A DNA stretch of 64,000 nt from AP-15 sp963818695. GTDB taxonomy: Bacteria; Pseudomonadota; Alphaproteobacteria; ATCC43930; CGMCC-115725. The stretch covers positions 983,051 through 1,047,050 of the forward strand of contig CAWFTG010000009.1 of the NCBI GenBank assembly GCA_963818695.1, given 5' to 3'. The first letter of the stretch is position 1. Each line of letters begins with the position of its first letter. The notes beneath the pieces are model-generated. The model had not been told where the DNA came from and searched no databases. It saw only the letters and a program-made list of their open reading frames with translations. Both the position numbers and the translations under genes were made by a program. This document shows positions 44,683 to 53,656 of the stretch, piece after piece.

Positions 44683-44824
44683 GCTCGGCCTTGACAGTGT
44701 GCCGGACTACACCCAATGGGTGCACCTCGTCGCGGCGATGCTGCGCGGCGGCTTCACCCGGGAGGAAGCCGGGAAGATCGCCGGCGTCAACTATCTGCGC
44801 GTCTTTCGCACCGCGGTCGCCTGA
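44683..44824 (+). pseudogene. C-terminal fragment of an M19 membrane dipeptidase
   Basis: Beginning two bases after the tRNA-Leu CCA end, one frame reads GLDSVPDYTQWVHLVAAMLR, then GGFTREEAGKIAGVNYLRVF and a stop at 44822-44824. This is the final segment of renal-dipeptidase-like (M19) enzymes, which end with a conserved Gly-x-Asn-x-Leu-Arg-Val-Phe. The remaining roughly 300 residues with the zinc ligands are absent, so this is a truncated relic abutting the tRNA. Confidence 0.6.
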
Positions 44825-44894
44825 GCCTTCTGACCAGCGGACGGAGGAGGACTGTTCATCGTGAGAATGGCATAGGGCCCAGCGCCTCGTCTTG

Positions 44895-45917
44895 TTAGTT
44901 CCCCAACCGGTAAAATCGTGATGCGGTGCCGGCGAAAAGATCGGCCTTTTCCGAAGCCGAGGCGCCCTGCGCCAGCCGCTTAAAGGCGTTGAACAGCACC
45001 GGATAGCTGCACGCGCCCTTGTCGACCGGGAAGTTGCTTTCGAACATGCAGCGGTTGGCGCCGAAATTCTCGATGCAGGCGTCGACATAGGGCCGCCAGG
45101 CATTCGCCATCTCGTCCGATGACGGCGGCAGCGGCGCCAAATGAAAATCGAAGGCGTTGACGATCATCGCCAGCCCGCCGAGCTTCACATAGACGTTCGG
45201 ATAGGCGGAGAGCGCCTTGATGTCGGCGCGCCAGCCCGGGAACACCTCGTCGCGCTTGTAGGGCCCGATCCCGAGCGGCCCGCCGAAATGGTTGAGCACG
45301 ATCTTCACGTCCGGGCATTCGCGCGCCACTTCGGTCAGCGTCTTAATCTGTGGATGATAAATCCACGCTTCGAAAGTCAGATTGTGCGCCGGCAGCCGCT
45401 TCAATCCGCGGCGGAAGTTCGGGTCGTCCATCAGCCCCGGCGGCGGGACATAGGACGAGGCCCCGATGATCGCCGGATCATGCGCCGCGATCTGGCGGAT
45501 GCCGCGAAACCGGCCGCCGGCCGCGGCGATCTGCCCTTCGAGCACGGCATCGACATTCGGCAGCCGCAGATCGGCGAAGCTGACAATGCCGGCGCAAATC
45601 TTGGTCTTGCTGCCGCGCCGATCGGCTTCCTCGGCGATCTCTCGGACGAACTCGCTCTCGCCGATCGGGCGCATTTCCTCGGGACCGCTCGTGCGATATC
45701 CCGAGCCGCACTGGATGAACACGGTCGCGACGATGTTGTGCCCCGAGTTGACGTCAGCCAAAAGTTCGTCGAGCAGATAGCGGCTGCCGGGGTGATCCCA
45801 CAGATGATGGTGCGGGTCGATAATCGGCAGATCGGGCTCGAGGATTTCCTCCTTCAGCTTGCCGAGCCATTCGGGGTTGGGCAGAGGGCGAGGATAGGCA
45901 CGGGCTTCGACGGGCAT
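44895..45917 (-). CDS. Amidohydrolase 2 family (TIM-barrel lactonase/decarboxylase-like) protein
   Basis: A 340-residue TIM-barrel metal hydrolase. The N-terminal metal motif is PIIDPHHHLWDHPGSRYLL near residue 33, and later strands carry VLNHFGGPLG (His) and FESNFPVDKGA (Asp), the remaining expected ligands and catalytic acid. The family (PF04909) includes 2-pyrone-4,6-dicarboxylate lactonase and amino-carboxymuconate decarboxylase relatives. The substrate is unknown. It is divergent from an AllA-like gene with 91 bases between. Confidence 0.87.
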   Translation of the reverse strand: MPVEARAYPRPLPNPEWLGKLKEEILEPDLPIIDPHHHLWDHPGSRYLLDELLADVNSGHNIVATVFIQCGSGYRTSGPEEMRPIGESEFVREIAEEADRRGSKTKICAGIVSFADLRLPNVDAVLEGQIAAAGGRFRGIRQIAAHDPAIIGASSYVPPPGLMDDPNFRRGLKRLPAHNLTFEAWIYHPQIKTLTEVARECPDVKIVLNHFGGPLGIGPYKRDEVFPGWRADIKALSAYPNVYVKLGGLAMIVNAFDFHLAPLPPSSDEMANAWRPYVDACIENFGANRCMFESNFPVDKGACSYPVLFNAFKRLAQGASASEKADLFAGTASRFYRLGN

Positions 45918-46008
45918 GGCGGTCCCTCGGGGAAGTGCGTTATCAACGGTGCTGATTACTGGCGGGATGGTGTGGCAGAATCCAGCAGCAAATCGATCGG
46001 AGGCAACA

Positions 46009-46533
46009 ATGAACGATGCCGGCACGCTACCACGGCACATGCTCGATGTCAGGGAGCTGACGCCGGAGACGTTTGCGCCCTACGGCCAAGTCATCGCGCC
46101 GCTGCGCACCGGCGGTCAGGGCGCCGAGACCGGCTACGACCCGGAGACCTCGGCCAGCGAGGCAAAACTCGTCCTGGGCAATGGCGAGCCGCGGCTGTGG
46201 ATCATGCATCTGCCGCATGTTGGGCTCGGCTTTACGCGGATCGCGCGCCACCGCCGGGTTACGCAGTGCCTCGGTTCGCTCGGCGGCAAAGAATGGCTGA
46301 TCGGAGTGGCGCCACCGGACGACGTTGGTGATGAGGCGCGCCCGCGCCTCGAGGAAATCGCCGCCTTCCGGGTGCCGGGCGATCGCCTGATCAAATTGCA
46401 CGTCGCGACCTGGCACGCCGGGCCTCACTTCGTCCACGACGAATGCCTGTTCTTCAACCTCGAGAACCGCGACACCAACCGGCGTGATTTTCACGCCGTG
46501 CCGCTTTCTGTCGAGTGCCGGTACCGGCTCTGA
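46009..46533 (+). CDS. Ureidoglycolate lyase (AllA)-like protein
   Basis: A 174-residue cupin-type protein: LTPETFAPYGQVIAPL at the N-terminus, FTRIARHRRVTQCLGSLGG with the metal-ligand region, and TWHAGPHFV. This matches the ureidoglycolate lyase/AllA family, which releases glyoxylate and urea from ureidoglycolate, but purine catabolism genes are not nearby. A neighbouring LLM, CMD and amidohydrolase set suggests a different substrate in this cluster. The start at 46009 is backed by GGAGG. Confidence 0.78.
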   Translation: MNDAGTLPRHMLDVRELTPETFAPYGQVIAPLRTGGQGAETGYDPETSASEAKLVLGNGEPRLWIMHLPHVGLGFTRIARHRRVTQCLGSLGGKEWLIGVAPPDDVGDEARPRLEEIAAFRVPGDRLIKLHVATWHAGPHFVHDECLFFNLENRDTNRRDFHAVPLSVECRYRL

Positions 46534-46634
46534 GCCCGACGACTCCCGAGGCCGATATGTTGTCCATTGGCCAGCTAGCCGGCCTGTGGGACACTGGCGG
46601 GTTATATGCGTCGGGGCTGGGAGAGGGTGAGGAG

Positions 46635-47045
46635 ATGGCTGAGGACGACGCGCTGTTCGAGAAAGGCATGCCGATCCGGCGCGAGGTGCTGGGCGCTGAA
46701 TATGTCGACGCGTCGATGGCCCGTGCGGACGACTTTATGATGTCGTTCCAGCGGGCGACCACCGCCTGGGCCTGGGGTTGGGCCTGGGGGGATCGAACAC
46801 TCGACCGAAAAACCCGCAGCTTGATGAACCTGGCGATGCTGACTGCGCTGAACCGGGCGCCCGAGATCAAGCTGCATGTCAAAGGCGCGCTCAATAATGG
46901 CGTTACTGTGGACGAGATCAAGGCCGCACTGCTGCATGCGACAGCCTATTGCGGAATTCCGGCTGGGCTCGACGCATTCCGGGCCGCGCACGAAGTGCTG
47001 GTCAGCGAGGGCGTACTGAGCAAAGCTGAAAGCACCGGGAGGTAA
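46635..47045 (+). CDS. Carboxymuconolactone decarboxylase (CMD) family protein
   Basis: A 136-residue all-helical protein of the PcaC-like CMD family: FEKGMPIRREVLGAEYVDAS, LDRKTRSLMNLAMLTALNR, then LHVKGALNNGVTVDEIKAAL and HATAYCGIPAGLDAFR. In PcaC these residues decarboxylate 4-carboxymuconolactone in the protocatechuate pathway. No other pca genes are visible, so the substrate may be another gamma-carboxylactone. The ATG at 46635 with GAGGAG upstream is chosen; the frame is open to 46515. Confidence 0.82.
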   Translation: MAEDDALFEKGMPIRREVLGAEYVDASMARADDFMMSFQRATTAWAWGWAWGDRTLDRKTRSLMNLAMLTALNRAPEIKLHVKGALNNGVTVDEIKAALLHATAYCGIPAGLDAFRAAHEVLVSEGVLSKAESTGR

Positions 47046-47174
47046 CTATCGCCGGCGGCGTTGTCGGGGAGTGACTTTGGACGCCGAGATTGGCGGTGGC
47101 CGGCGCGCCGCGACGGGAAGCCCCAACCGGCTAATCTAGGCTATGATGGCCGCCGCAATCGCGAGGGACGCAAG

Positions 47175-48362
47175 ATGATCACGAAATTCGACAGCTCCTA
47201 TTACGGCACCGCCGACATGGAGAACCTCGGCTATGCCGGCACGCCGATCAACGACCGCTGCTATTCGAAAGAGGAGCTGGCGAAGGCGATGCACAAGGTG
47301 GTGGCCTACGCCAAATGCATGGACGAGCGCGGCTACGACACGTTCTGGATGGCCGAGCATCATTTCCAGCCCGAAGGGACGGAATTGATCCCGAACCTGC
47401 TGATGATGGCGATGCATCTGTGCGGCGTCACCAAGAACATCAACATCGGCTGCGGCTTCAACATCGTGCCGATGTGGCACCCGCTGCGCCTCGCCGAGGA
47501 TTACGCGATGGCCGACATCCTGACCGGCGGGCGGGTCATCTTCGGCGTCGGGCGCGGCTACCACACCCGCGAGGTCGAGACCTTCGGCAATCCGCTGATC
47601 GACCAGAACGCCAACCGCGAGATATTCGAGGAGGGTGTCGAGGTCCTGTTCAAGGCATTCGAAGGCAAGGCGTTCTCGCACCAGGGCAAGTACTACACGA
47701 TCCCGCCCGAGGTGCCGTATCGCGGCTACACGTTGAAGGAGATCACCTTGGTGCCGGCGCCGGAGCGGCTGCCGGTCGAATGCTGGCAGCCGATCCAGAG
47801 CGGCTCGGAGCGCGCCTTCGACTTCATGGCCAAGTACGGCATCAGCGGCGTGATCGGCGGCGGCTCGGCGGAAGGCGGCGCCGTCGAACGGCACATGCTC
47901 GGGTTCCAGGCCGCCTATGCACGGCGCGGCGTCAAGCTCGAATTGGGCGAGCGGTTGGCGCTCGGCTACCAGTTCCACATCGCGTCGAGCCGCGAGCAGG
48001 CGATCCGCGAGGCGGCACCTCATTACGAAGAGAACATGAAGATGTTCGGCGAATTGCGCCTGGTGCGGGCGTTGACCGACGAGCAGATCGCGGCGATGCG
48101 CGACCCGCGGCTGGCCGGTACCGTGAAATTGCCGAGGATCGAGGATGCGGTGAAGGCCGGCGGCTTTCTGGCCGGCCGGCCGGAGGACATCATCGAGGCG
48201 CTGAAGGCGGTCGAGAAGCGCTACCCCGGCCTCGACCGCGTCATTTGCGCGACCCCCCTCGGCACCCCGCTCGACGTCCAGCTCGAAGACCTCGACCGCT
48301 TCGCAAAGGAGGTAATCCCCGCCTTCCGCGACACCAAAATCTCCGCCGCCGCGGCGGAATAG
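47175..48362 (+). CDS. LLM-class flavin-dependent oxidoreductase
   Basis: A 395-residue luciferase-like (bacterial alkanal/F420 or FMN) monooxygenase. The barrel contains YDTFWMAEHHFQPEG, IGCGFNIVPMWHPLRLAEDY, ILTGGRVIFGVGRGYHTRE and an elongated C-terminus (residues 330-395). The family oxidises substrates with reduced flavin; a separate reductase normally supplies it. The start at 47175 follows GAGGGAC. A remnant of an IS21 helper gene lies just downstream. Confidence 0.87.
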   Translation: MITKFDSSYYGTADMENLGYAGTPINDRCYSKEELAKAMHKVVAYAKCMDERGYDTFWMAEHHFQPEGTELIPNLLMMAMHLCGVTKNINIGCGFNIVPMWHPLRLAEDYAMADILTGGRVIFGVGRGYHTREVETFGNPLIDQNANREIFEEGVEVLFKAFEGKAFSHQGKYYTIPPEVPYRGYTLKEITLVPAPERLPVECWQPIQSGSERAFDFMAKYGISGVIGGGSAEGGAVERHMLGFQAAYARRGVKLELGERLALGYQFHIASSREQAIREAAPHYEENMKMFGELRLVRALTDEQIAAMRDPRLAGTVKLPRIEDAVKAGGFLAGRPEDIIEALKAVEKRYPGLDRVICATPLGTPLDVQLEDLDRFAKEVIPAFRDTKISAAAAE

Positions 48363-48405
48363 TCCTGAAGGTCAGCCGTCGAGCGCATGCGAGGCGTGGG
48401 CGGAT

Positions 48406-48520
48406 CAGGCGCGGTACTTGAAGCGCTAGCTGTCGTGCCGGTCTCGACGATGTCGCAGTGGTGGGTGAGCCGATTGAGGAGCGCGGTCGTCATCTTGGCG
48501 TCGCCGAGCACAGCGGCATT
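48406..48520 (-). pseudogene. IS21-family IstB C-terminal remnant
   Basis: The minus strand reads AAVLGDAKMTTALLNRLTHH, then CDIVETG, and after a one-base shift a broken Asp-Ser-stop-Arg-Phe-Lys, the usual IstB ending. IstB is the AAA+ helper ATPase of IS21 elements. Only about 40 residues at the C-terminus survive, with an internal stop. No IS21 ends are recognisable. Confidence 0.72.
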
Positions 48521-48573
48521 CTCCGAAGACCAGGACTAAGCCGGTCAGCACGGTCTCGGCGGTCAATGTCCCG

Positions 48574-49536
48574 TTACGATCGGACAGAGCCGAACGGGTT
48601 CTCGTTCCGGTCCCAATAGGGTGGCGATCCAAACTTCCTGGCCAGGAATTCCGTAAAAGCGTGCACTTTTGCGGATGCGCGCCTTTCGGCCAGATACACC
48701 GCGTAGACGCCGCCTTCCTGATGCGCCACCGAGCTTTGGCGCCCTACATTCGCCTGCCAGTCCGTCAGCACCGGCCTCAGTCGGCCTTGTGCCAGATCAC
48801 CCCCGATCAGCCACGTCGGCATAAGAATGAGGCCAAGGCCGGCAAGGGCGGCCTCTCTCAACGTCTCGGAATGATTGGCACGCAGGTTGCCCCGAACCCG
48901 GACCTGCTCGTCCTGCCCGGTTCGCGCGAACCGCCAGGTGCGATCGCCCGCAGAATAGGAAAATGTCAGGCAATTATGCATGGCGAGGTCTGCCGGGACA
49001 GTCGGTTCGCCGCGCGTTTGAATGTACTCAGGGCTGCCGCATGCCACTCGGCGATTGGGCGCAAGTTTGCGGGCGATCAGCCTCGACGATTTAAGGTTGC
49101 CGATACGGATCGCCAGGTCGATCCGATCCTCCACAAGGTTGACGACACTGTCGGTCATCAAGAGCTCGAGTTCCATGCCTGGGCAGGATTTCAGGAATTC
49201 GGGCAGCATCGATGCGACGTGCAATCGAGCAAAGGCCACCGGCAGGCTAACGCGCAGCAGACCCCGCGGCGGACCGCTCAGCTCGCTCACGCTTCGGTTC
49301 GCCTCATCCAGGTCCGAGAGGATGCGCACGGCCTCGGCGTAGTAGGTTTCGCCCGCGGGCGTGAGCGTCACACTGCGCGTCGAGCGGTTGAGGAGGATGG
49401 CTCCCAAATGCGCCTCGAGCGCATCGACCTGCCGCATCACCGATGAGGTCGCCGTACCAGCCTTTCGGGCTGCCTTCGCAAACCCGCCCTCGTCGGCAAC
49501 TGCCACAAATGCCTTCACCGAGGCGAAAACATCCAT
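48574..49536 (-). CDS. LysR-family transcriptional regulator
   Basis: A 320-residue regulator with an N-terminal winged helix (FVAVADEGGFAKAARKAGTA, then SSVMRQVDALEAHLGA) and a C-terminal effector domain. It belongs to the group that often represses or activates a divergent oxidoreductase. The neighbour across about 100 bases is a DsbA/FrnE-like gene and a FAD monooxygenase, its likely targets. The effector is unknown. Confidence 0.9.
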   Translation of the reverse strand: MDVFASVKAFVAVADEGGFAKAARKAGTATSSVMRQVDALEAHLGAILLNRSTRSVTLTPAGETYYAEAVRILSDLDEANRSVSELSGPPRGLLRVSLPVAFARLHVASMLPEFLKSCPGMELELLMTDSVVNLVEDRIDLAIRIGNLKSSRLIARKLAPNRRVACGSPEYIQTRGEPTVPADLAMHNCLTFSYSAGDRTWRFARTGQDEQVRVRGNLRANHSETLREAALAGLGLILMPTWLIGGDLAQGRLRPVLTDWQANVGRQSSVAHQEGGVYAVYLAERRASAKVHAFTEFLARKFGSPPYWDRNENPFGSVRS

Positions 49537-49637
49537 GACGTCACCTTTGCGTCATACGCAACAGACATAGCATAAACCAACCCATTATCATGAACAGCGC
49601 CATGGCTCACATTGCGTGCGAAAGAGGAGATTGAGCC

Positions 49638-50321
49638 ATGCAGATCCAAATCAACGTCGCCTCTGACTTCATCTGCCCCTGGTGCTACATCGGCGAAAAG
49701 CGTCTGGCCCGCGCGATCGAAAGCCTCGCGGCTGGGATCGACGTGCAACTCCGCTGGCTGCCCTTCGAACTCAACCCGGACATGCCGCTCGAAGGCATGG
49801 ACCGCCGGACCTATCGCTCACGGAAGTTCGGAAGTTGGGAACGCTCCCAGGCGATGGACGCTCAGACTGTGCTTTCCGGAAAGGGTGACGGAGCGATCTT
49901 CGACTATGGCGCGATCGAGCGCACCCCGAACACCTTCCTCGCGCATCGCGTTTCGTGGCTCGCGCAACGCGAGGGCAAGCAGCGAGCCTTTGTCGAAGCG
50001 TCCTTGAAAGGGTATTTCGCCCAGGGCCGCGATATCGGCTCCAAGGACATCCTTGCCGAAACCGCCGGCGAGGTCGGTCTCGATCGGGACGCCGTCGCGG
50101 CTTTCCTCGGCTCCGCCGATGGTGTGGAGAGCGTGCGCGCCCTAGAGCGCGCCGCTCGGGAACGGGCCGTCCAAGGCGTTCCCCATTTTGACATTGCCGG
50201 GACCGTGGTGATCGGCGCTCAGCGAGCGGACGTCATCCGCCGAGCCATTATCGAGGCGGCGGGCCGGCTCGCACCAAGCCCCACCGCTTGGTCGGACCTC
50301 GAGAAGGAACCCATTCCATGA
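49638..50321 (+). CDS. DsbA-family protein, FrnE/2-hydroxychromene-2-carboxylate isomerase-like
   Basis: A 227-residue thioredoxin-fold protein without a signal peptide. The active site is FICPWCYIGEKRL (Cys-Pro-Trp-Cys near residue 13), with RWLPFELNPDMPLEGMDRR and GVPHFDIAGTVVIGAQ, the cis-Pro loop. FrnE-like proteins act in cytoplasmic disulphide or isomerase chemistry. It overlaps the following monooxygenase by 4 bases (ATGA) and diverges from the LysR gene. Confidence 0.88.
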   Translation: MQIQINVASDFICPWCYIGEKRLARAIESLAAGIDVQLRWLPFELNPDMPLEGMDRRTYRSRKFGSWERSQAMDAQTVLSGKGDGAIFDYGAIERTPNTFLAHRVSWLAQREGKQRAFVEASLKGYFAQGRDIGSKDILAETAGEVGLDRDAVAAFLGSADGVESVRALERAARERAVQGVPHFDIAGTVVIGAQRADVIRRAIIEAAGRLAPSPTAWSDLEKEPIP

Positions 50322-51493
50322 CTACGGCGAATGACCCCAAGAAGCGGCGGGCCCTGATCGTCGGCGGGTCGCTCGGCGGCCTCTTCGCCGGCAACTTACT
50401 GCGCCGAAGCGGTTGGGACGTCGACATATTCGAGCGCTCGCCCCGTGATCTCGACAGCCGCGGGGGCGGCATCGTCCTTCAGCCCGAAGTGGTTGAGGTC
50501 CTCCGGCGTGCGGGCGTTGATCTTCGCGCCATCGAGCTCGGCGTACGGTCCGCGTACCGCACCGTCTTTCGGCCCGACGGATCGATCGAGTCCAAGCACT
50601 TCGCCCCACAAACCCAGACGTCTTGGTCGCTCATCTATACGACCCTGAAGGCGGCCTTCGGCGAACAGAACTATCGCCAGGCGAAGACGCTGTTGAAGAT
50701 CGATCAGGACGTTCGTGCGGGGACGGTAACCGCGCAATTCGAGGATGGAACCCGAGAATCGGGCGACCTTCTGATCGGCGCCGACGGCGGAAGCTCCATG
50801 GTGCGCCAGCAGTTCTGGCCCACCATGCGGCCGACCTACGCCGGCTATCTCGCCTGGAGAGGGCTGCTCCCTGAAGACGCGATGCCGCCGGCCGCGCGCG
50901 AGACGCTTCACGGTGACTTTGGCTTCGCCAATAACCAGGGCTCCCATATCCTCGGCTATCTCGTTCCCGGCGAGCACAACGACGTCCGTCCAGGCCACCG
51001 GCTTTACAACTGGGTCTGGTACCGCGTCGCGGATGAACGCCTACTGGCGGAAATCATGACCGACCGCAATGGTCATGCTCGCGGCTACGCGATGCCCGAA
51101 GGCTTACTGGCCGAGAAATGGATCGCGCATCTCTACCGCGACGCGGAGATCCTGCTTCCGGTGCCGTTCCGCCAGGTGGTCGAGGCGACGGCGCAGCCTT
51201 TTGCCCAAGCAATCCGCGATCTCGCTTCGGACCACATGGCGGAGGGGCGTGTTGCCCTCATCGGAGATGCCGCCGCCATCCCACGGCCCCACACAGCGGC
51301 CAGCACGTCCAAGGCTGCCGCAAACGCTCTTGCCCTGGCGGCCGAGCTGCGGGCCTTTCCCGACGATGTCCCCGCGGCGCTCGCTCGTTGGGAGCCGGAT
51401 CAGGTCGCGCTCGGCAAGTATCTCCGCCAGCAAGGATCGCGGACGGGCGACTATCTGCTGTTCAACAGGCCGCCGATCGCGAGGGTCGGGTGA
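50318..51493 (+). CDS. FAD-dependent monooxygenase (2,6-dihydroxypyridine hydroxylase-like)
   Basis: A 391-residue group A flavoprotein monooxygenase. The FAD-binding motif is ALIVGGSLGGLFAGNLLRRS near residue 11, the DG motif region GDLLIGADGGSSMVRQQF is near residue 155, and the GD motif is VALIGDAAAIPRPHTAASTS near residue 315. The C-terminus and Pro-rich loop resemble 2,6-dihydroxypyridine 3-hydroxylase (DhpH). It likely hydroxylates a phenolic or heteroaromatic compound. It is translationally coupled to the FrnE-like gene. Confidence 0.87.
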   Translation: MTTANDPKKRRALIVGGSLGGLFAGNLLRRSGWDVDIFERSPRDLDSRGGGIVLQPEVVEVLRRAGVDLRAIELGVRSAYRTVFRPDGSIESKHFAPQTQTSWSLIYTTLKAAFGEQNYRQAKTLLKIDQDVRAGTVTAQFEDGTRESGDLLIGADGGSSMVRQQFWPTMRPTYAGYLAWRGLLPEDAMPPAARETLHGDFGFANNQGSHILGYLVPGEHNDVRPGHRLYNWVWYRVADERLLAEIMTDRNGHARGYAMPEGLLAEKWIAHLYRDAEILLPVPFRQVVEATAQPFAQAIRDLASDHMAEGRVALIGDAAAIPRPHTAASTSKAAANALALAAELRAFPDDVPAALARWEPDQVALGKYLRQQGSRTGDYLLFNRPPIARVG

Positions 51494-52041
51494 ACATCAT
51501 TTCGACGCAGCTCCAATATCGCTCTGCGGCTGGCAAAGCTCGATGAACAGTCGAACAGTCCTATTTAGGGCGTCGGCACGATCGACCCGGATACGATGCG
51601 AGGGTCATCCATCCATCGCGCTCTCCAACAACGCCGAGGAGTGGCGAGAAATCTATGATGGGGCCCTACGATTCGTCACCAAAATTCCCAGCAATACACG
51701 ATCCTTTCGAGATCGTTGCAAACACCAGCTGCCAAGTCCTACTCGCCCTTGGCACAAAGAAACAAGTATCTCACAAGGAGACGTAAAGGCGGCAGTGGCT
51801 GTTTCACCGTCAGAATTAGCAGAAATCGAACTTGTCCATGCGCTTGCCCTGATGCAGACCGCACGCCGGAAGCGGACACCGGCCGCTCCCTCAAATATGG
51901 AGCGGTTCTTCACAGAACTTCCCAAGATTTTTATGGCTTCTTGGGAATGCAGCAGACGAGATATCCGGAAACAGACGAACGAGCGCAACTGATTCGAAAA
52001 ATCGGCAGCAAACTACGTACCACCGCAACAGTTTCCTAAAA
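51494..52041. other. Unassigned region between the FAD monooxygenase and an LLM remnant
   Basis: Roughly 550 bases with open frames on both strands (for example 51716-52039 on the plus strand, 107 codons) but no motif, ribosome binding site or family I can support. Base composition is lower in GC than the flanking genes, which fits degraded or foreign DNA. Confidence 0.3.
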
Positions 52042-52373
52042 CAGGGTTCGTTATAGCTGGTCGTCGCGGTGGCGCAGAGACCGATATGCGTCGTCACCGC
52101 GGCGAGAGCCGGGATCAGCGTCAGCGGATCGAAATAAGCCATGCGGCCAGCGGCTGAGCGCCTCGAGTTTGCCGTCGGGCGTCGCGACCATGTCGGCGAC
52201 GAACATCAGATCGAACTTGCCGCGCTCGGCGGTCTGCGTGATCTCGGCGTAGTGTCGGAAATTCGTGCCGGCGTCGATCTGTGCGTCAGGGTGCAGCCAG
52301 GCGGCCAAGTGGTCCCGGTCGGGTGAAAGAACGCACCGAGCTTCATCCTCTCGCTGCTGCGCTCCTTATCCAT
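52042..52373 (-). pseudogene. N-terminal remnant of an NtaA/SnaA/DszA-like LLM monooxygenase
   Basis: On the minus strand the ATG at 52373 leads to MKLGAFFHPTG, then after a shift LAAWLHPDAQIDAGTNFRHY, AEITQTAERGKFDLMFVADM and, after another shift, AYFDPLTLIPALAAVTTHIG ending in TATTSYNEP. These are the first ~120 residues of nitrilotriacetate monooxygenase component A-type flavoproteins. Two frameshifts and the missing 300+ residues make it non-functional. Confidence 0.75.
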
Positions 52374-52421
52374 CTCATATCTCCCCCGGAGCTGACCCGA
52401 CCTTAAGACTGCTTGGTCGGC

Positions 52422-53240
52422 TCAATAATATACCGACCGCCCGGCCCCGCCGCTTGCCGACACCAGCTCGCCCGAGACCGCCCAGGCCTTTTCCGAGGCC
52501 AGGAAGACCGCGACGAACGCGACCTCCGAGGCGGCCACCATGCGGCAGATGGCATTGCCCCGCGGCGAGTCCGGAGCAAAGTCCTGCCGCTCCGCCGCTT
52601 CCGGGGATACGCCGAGCTGGGCGGCGCGGGTAGCGAGCAAACTCGGCGTGCGCTCGGTGCGGGTCGTGCCGGGATGGATGCAATTGACCGTGATCCCGTG
52701 ACGGCCCAGTTGGACTGCCAGCGTCTTTGTCATGTGCACCAGACCGGCATTGCGGGCGCCGCCGCTGAGATTGCCGGCGTTCCGGGCGTTGCCGCCGCTG
52801 ATGTTGATGATGCGACCCCAGCCCGCCGTCTTCATGAACGGAATGGCAGCTCGGGAACAGCGCAGCGCTCCGACATATTTCACGTTGAAATCCTGCAGCA
52901 AATCCTCGTCGATGACGGTTTCGATTGGGCCGGTCGCGGTTGCGGATCCCCCTGGCGCGGAGCCGCTGTTGACCAGGATGTGCAGGCCGCCCAGTTGCTG
53001 TGCCGCCTCGGCGACCATGCGGTCCACCTGCTCCTTGCTGGTGACATCGGCTGCAAGAGGAAGGATGCGCCGGTTCGTCTCGGCAGCCAGCTCCCGCGCC
53101 GTCGCCTCCAGATCCCCTTTGGTTCGCGCCACGACCACGACATCGACCCCTTCGCGAGCCAGTTCACGGGCAATGGCTTTGCCGATGCCCCGGCTGCCGC
53201 CAGTCACGATCGCATGCTTGCCTTGCAATCCCAGGTCCAT
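52422..53240 (-). CDS. SDR-family protein with a degenerate active site
   Basis: A 272-residue SDR: cofactor loop VTGGSRGIGKAIARELAREG near residue 13, ADVTSKEQVD, ILVNSGSAPGGS and INISGGNARNAG. The position that normally reads Tyr-x-x-x-Lys is LSGGARNAGLVHMTKTL, so the catalytic Tyr and Lys are replaced (Gly and Asn by alignment), while the downstream Thr-Lys helix is intact. The protein may use a different proton relay or may not be a dehydrogenase. Other features, including length and the C-terminal VSGELVSASGG, are typical. Confidence 0.8.
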   Translation of the reverse strand: MDLGLQGKHAIVTGGSRGIGKAIARELAREGVDVVVVARTKGDLEATARELAAETNRRILPLAADVTSKEQVDRMVAEAAQQLGGLHILVNSGSAPGGSATATGPIETVIDEDLLQDFNVKYVGALRCSRAAIPFMKTAGWGRIINISGGNARNAGNLSGGARNAGLVHMTKTLAVQLGRHGITVNCIHPGTTRTERTPSLLATRAAQLGVSPEAAERQDFAPDSPRGNAICRMVAASEVAFVAVFLASEKAWAVSGELVSASGGAGRSVYY

Positions 53241-53656
53241 AGCTCTCCTCGACGGCGTGACCGCGAATTTACTGCTTCACGAGTGATTGTTCTCGCTCAG
53301 CGAGCCTGGCGCAAGCGTTGCCGTTACGGGGCGATGCATCGAACGCTACTACAGTACTCCGGCAGAACCGCCGCCCGAGCGCGATACATAGGGCGCACTT
53401 CACCCCGTCCCTGACGCCACGCCAAACGCCGGTTGGACCCGCAAAACGACGGCCTGGGCGACGATTTCCCCCGAGGAAGATGGCAAGTAGGCGTGGTCGG
53501 CCGCGTTCATTTGTTATGCTATGCGGATCTTCGGCGTCGCGGCGGCGTTCCCCTGTGTCCCGGATCTCGGGTGTAGTTCAATCCCGGAGAAATGCATGAC
53601 ACCGGGCGCCCATCATGGCTGGTTGCTGAATGGGGCAGGGATCGGTTGCAACCCGG
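53241..53656. other. Unassigned intergenic region
   Basis: About 415 bases between a convergent-facing SDR gene start and the end of a truncated hydrolase gene. Short open frames are present on the plus strand (53318-53599, 93 codons) but nothing is recognisable. No RNA gene, repeat or terminator is clear. Confidence 0.35.
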
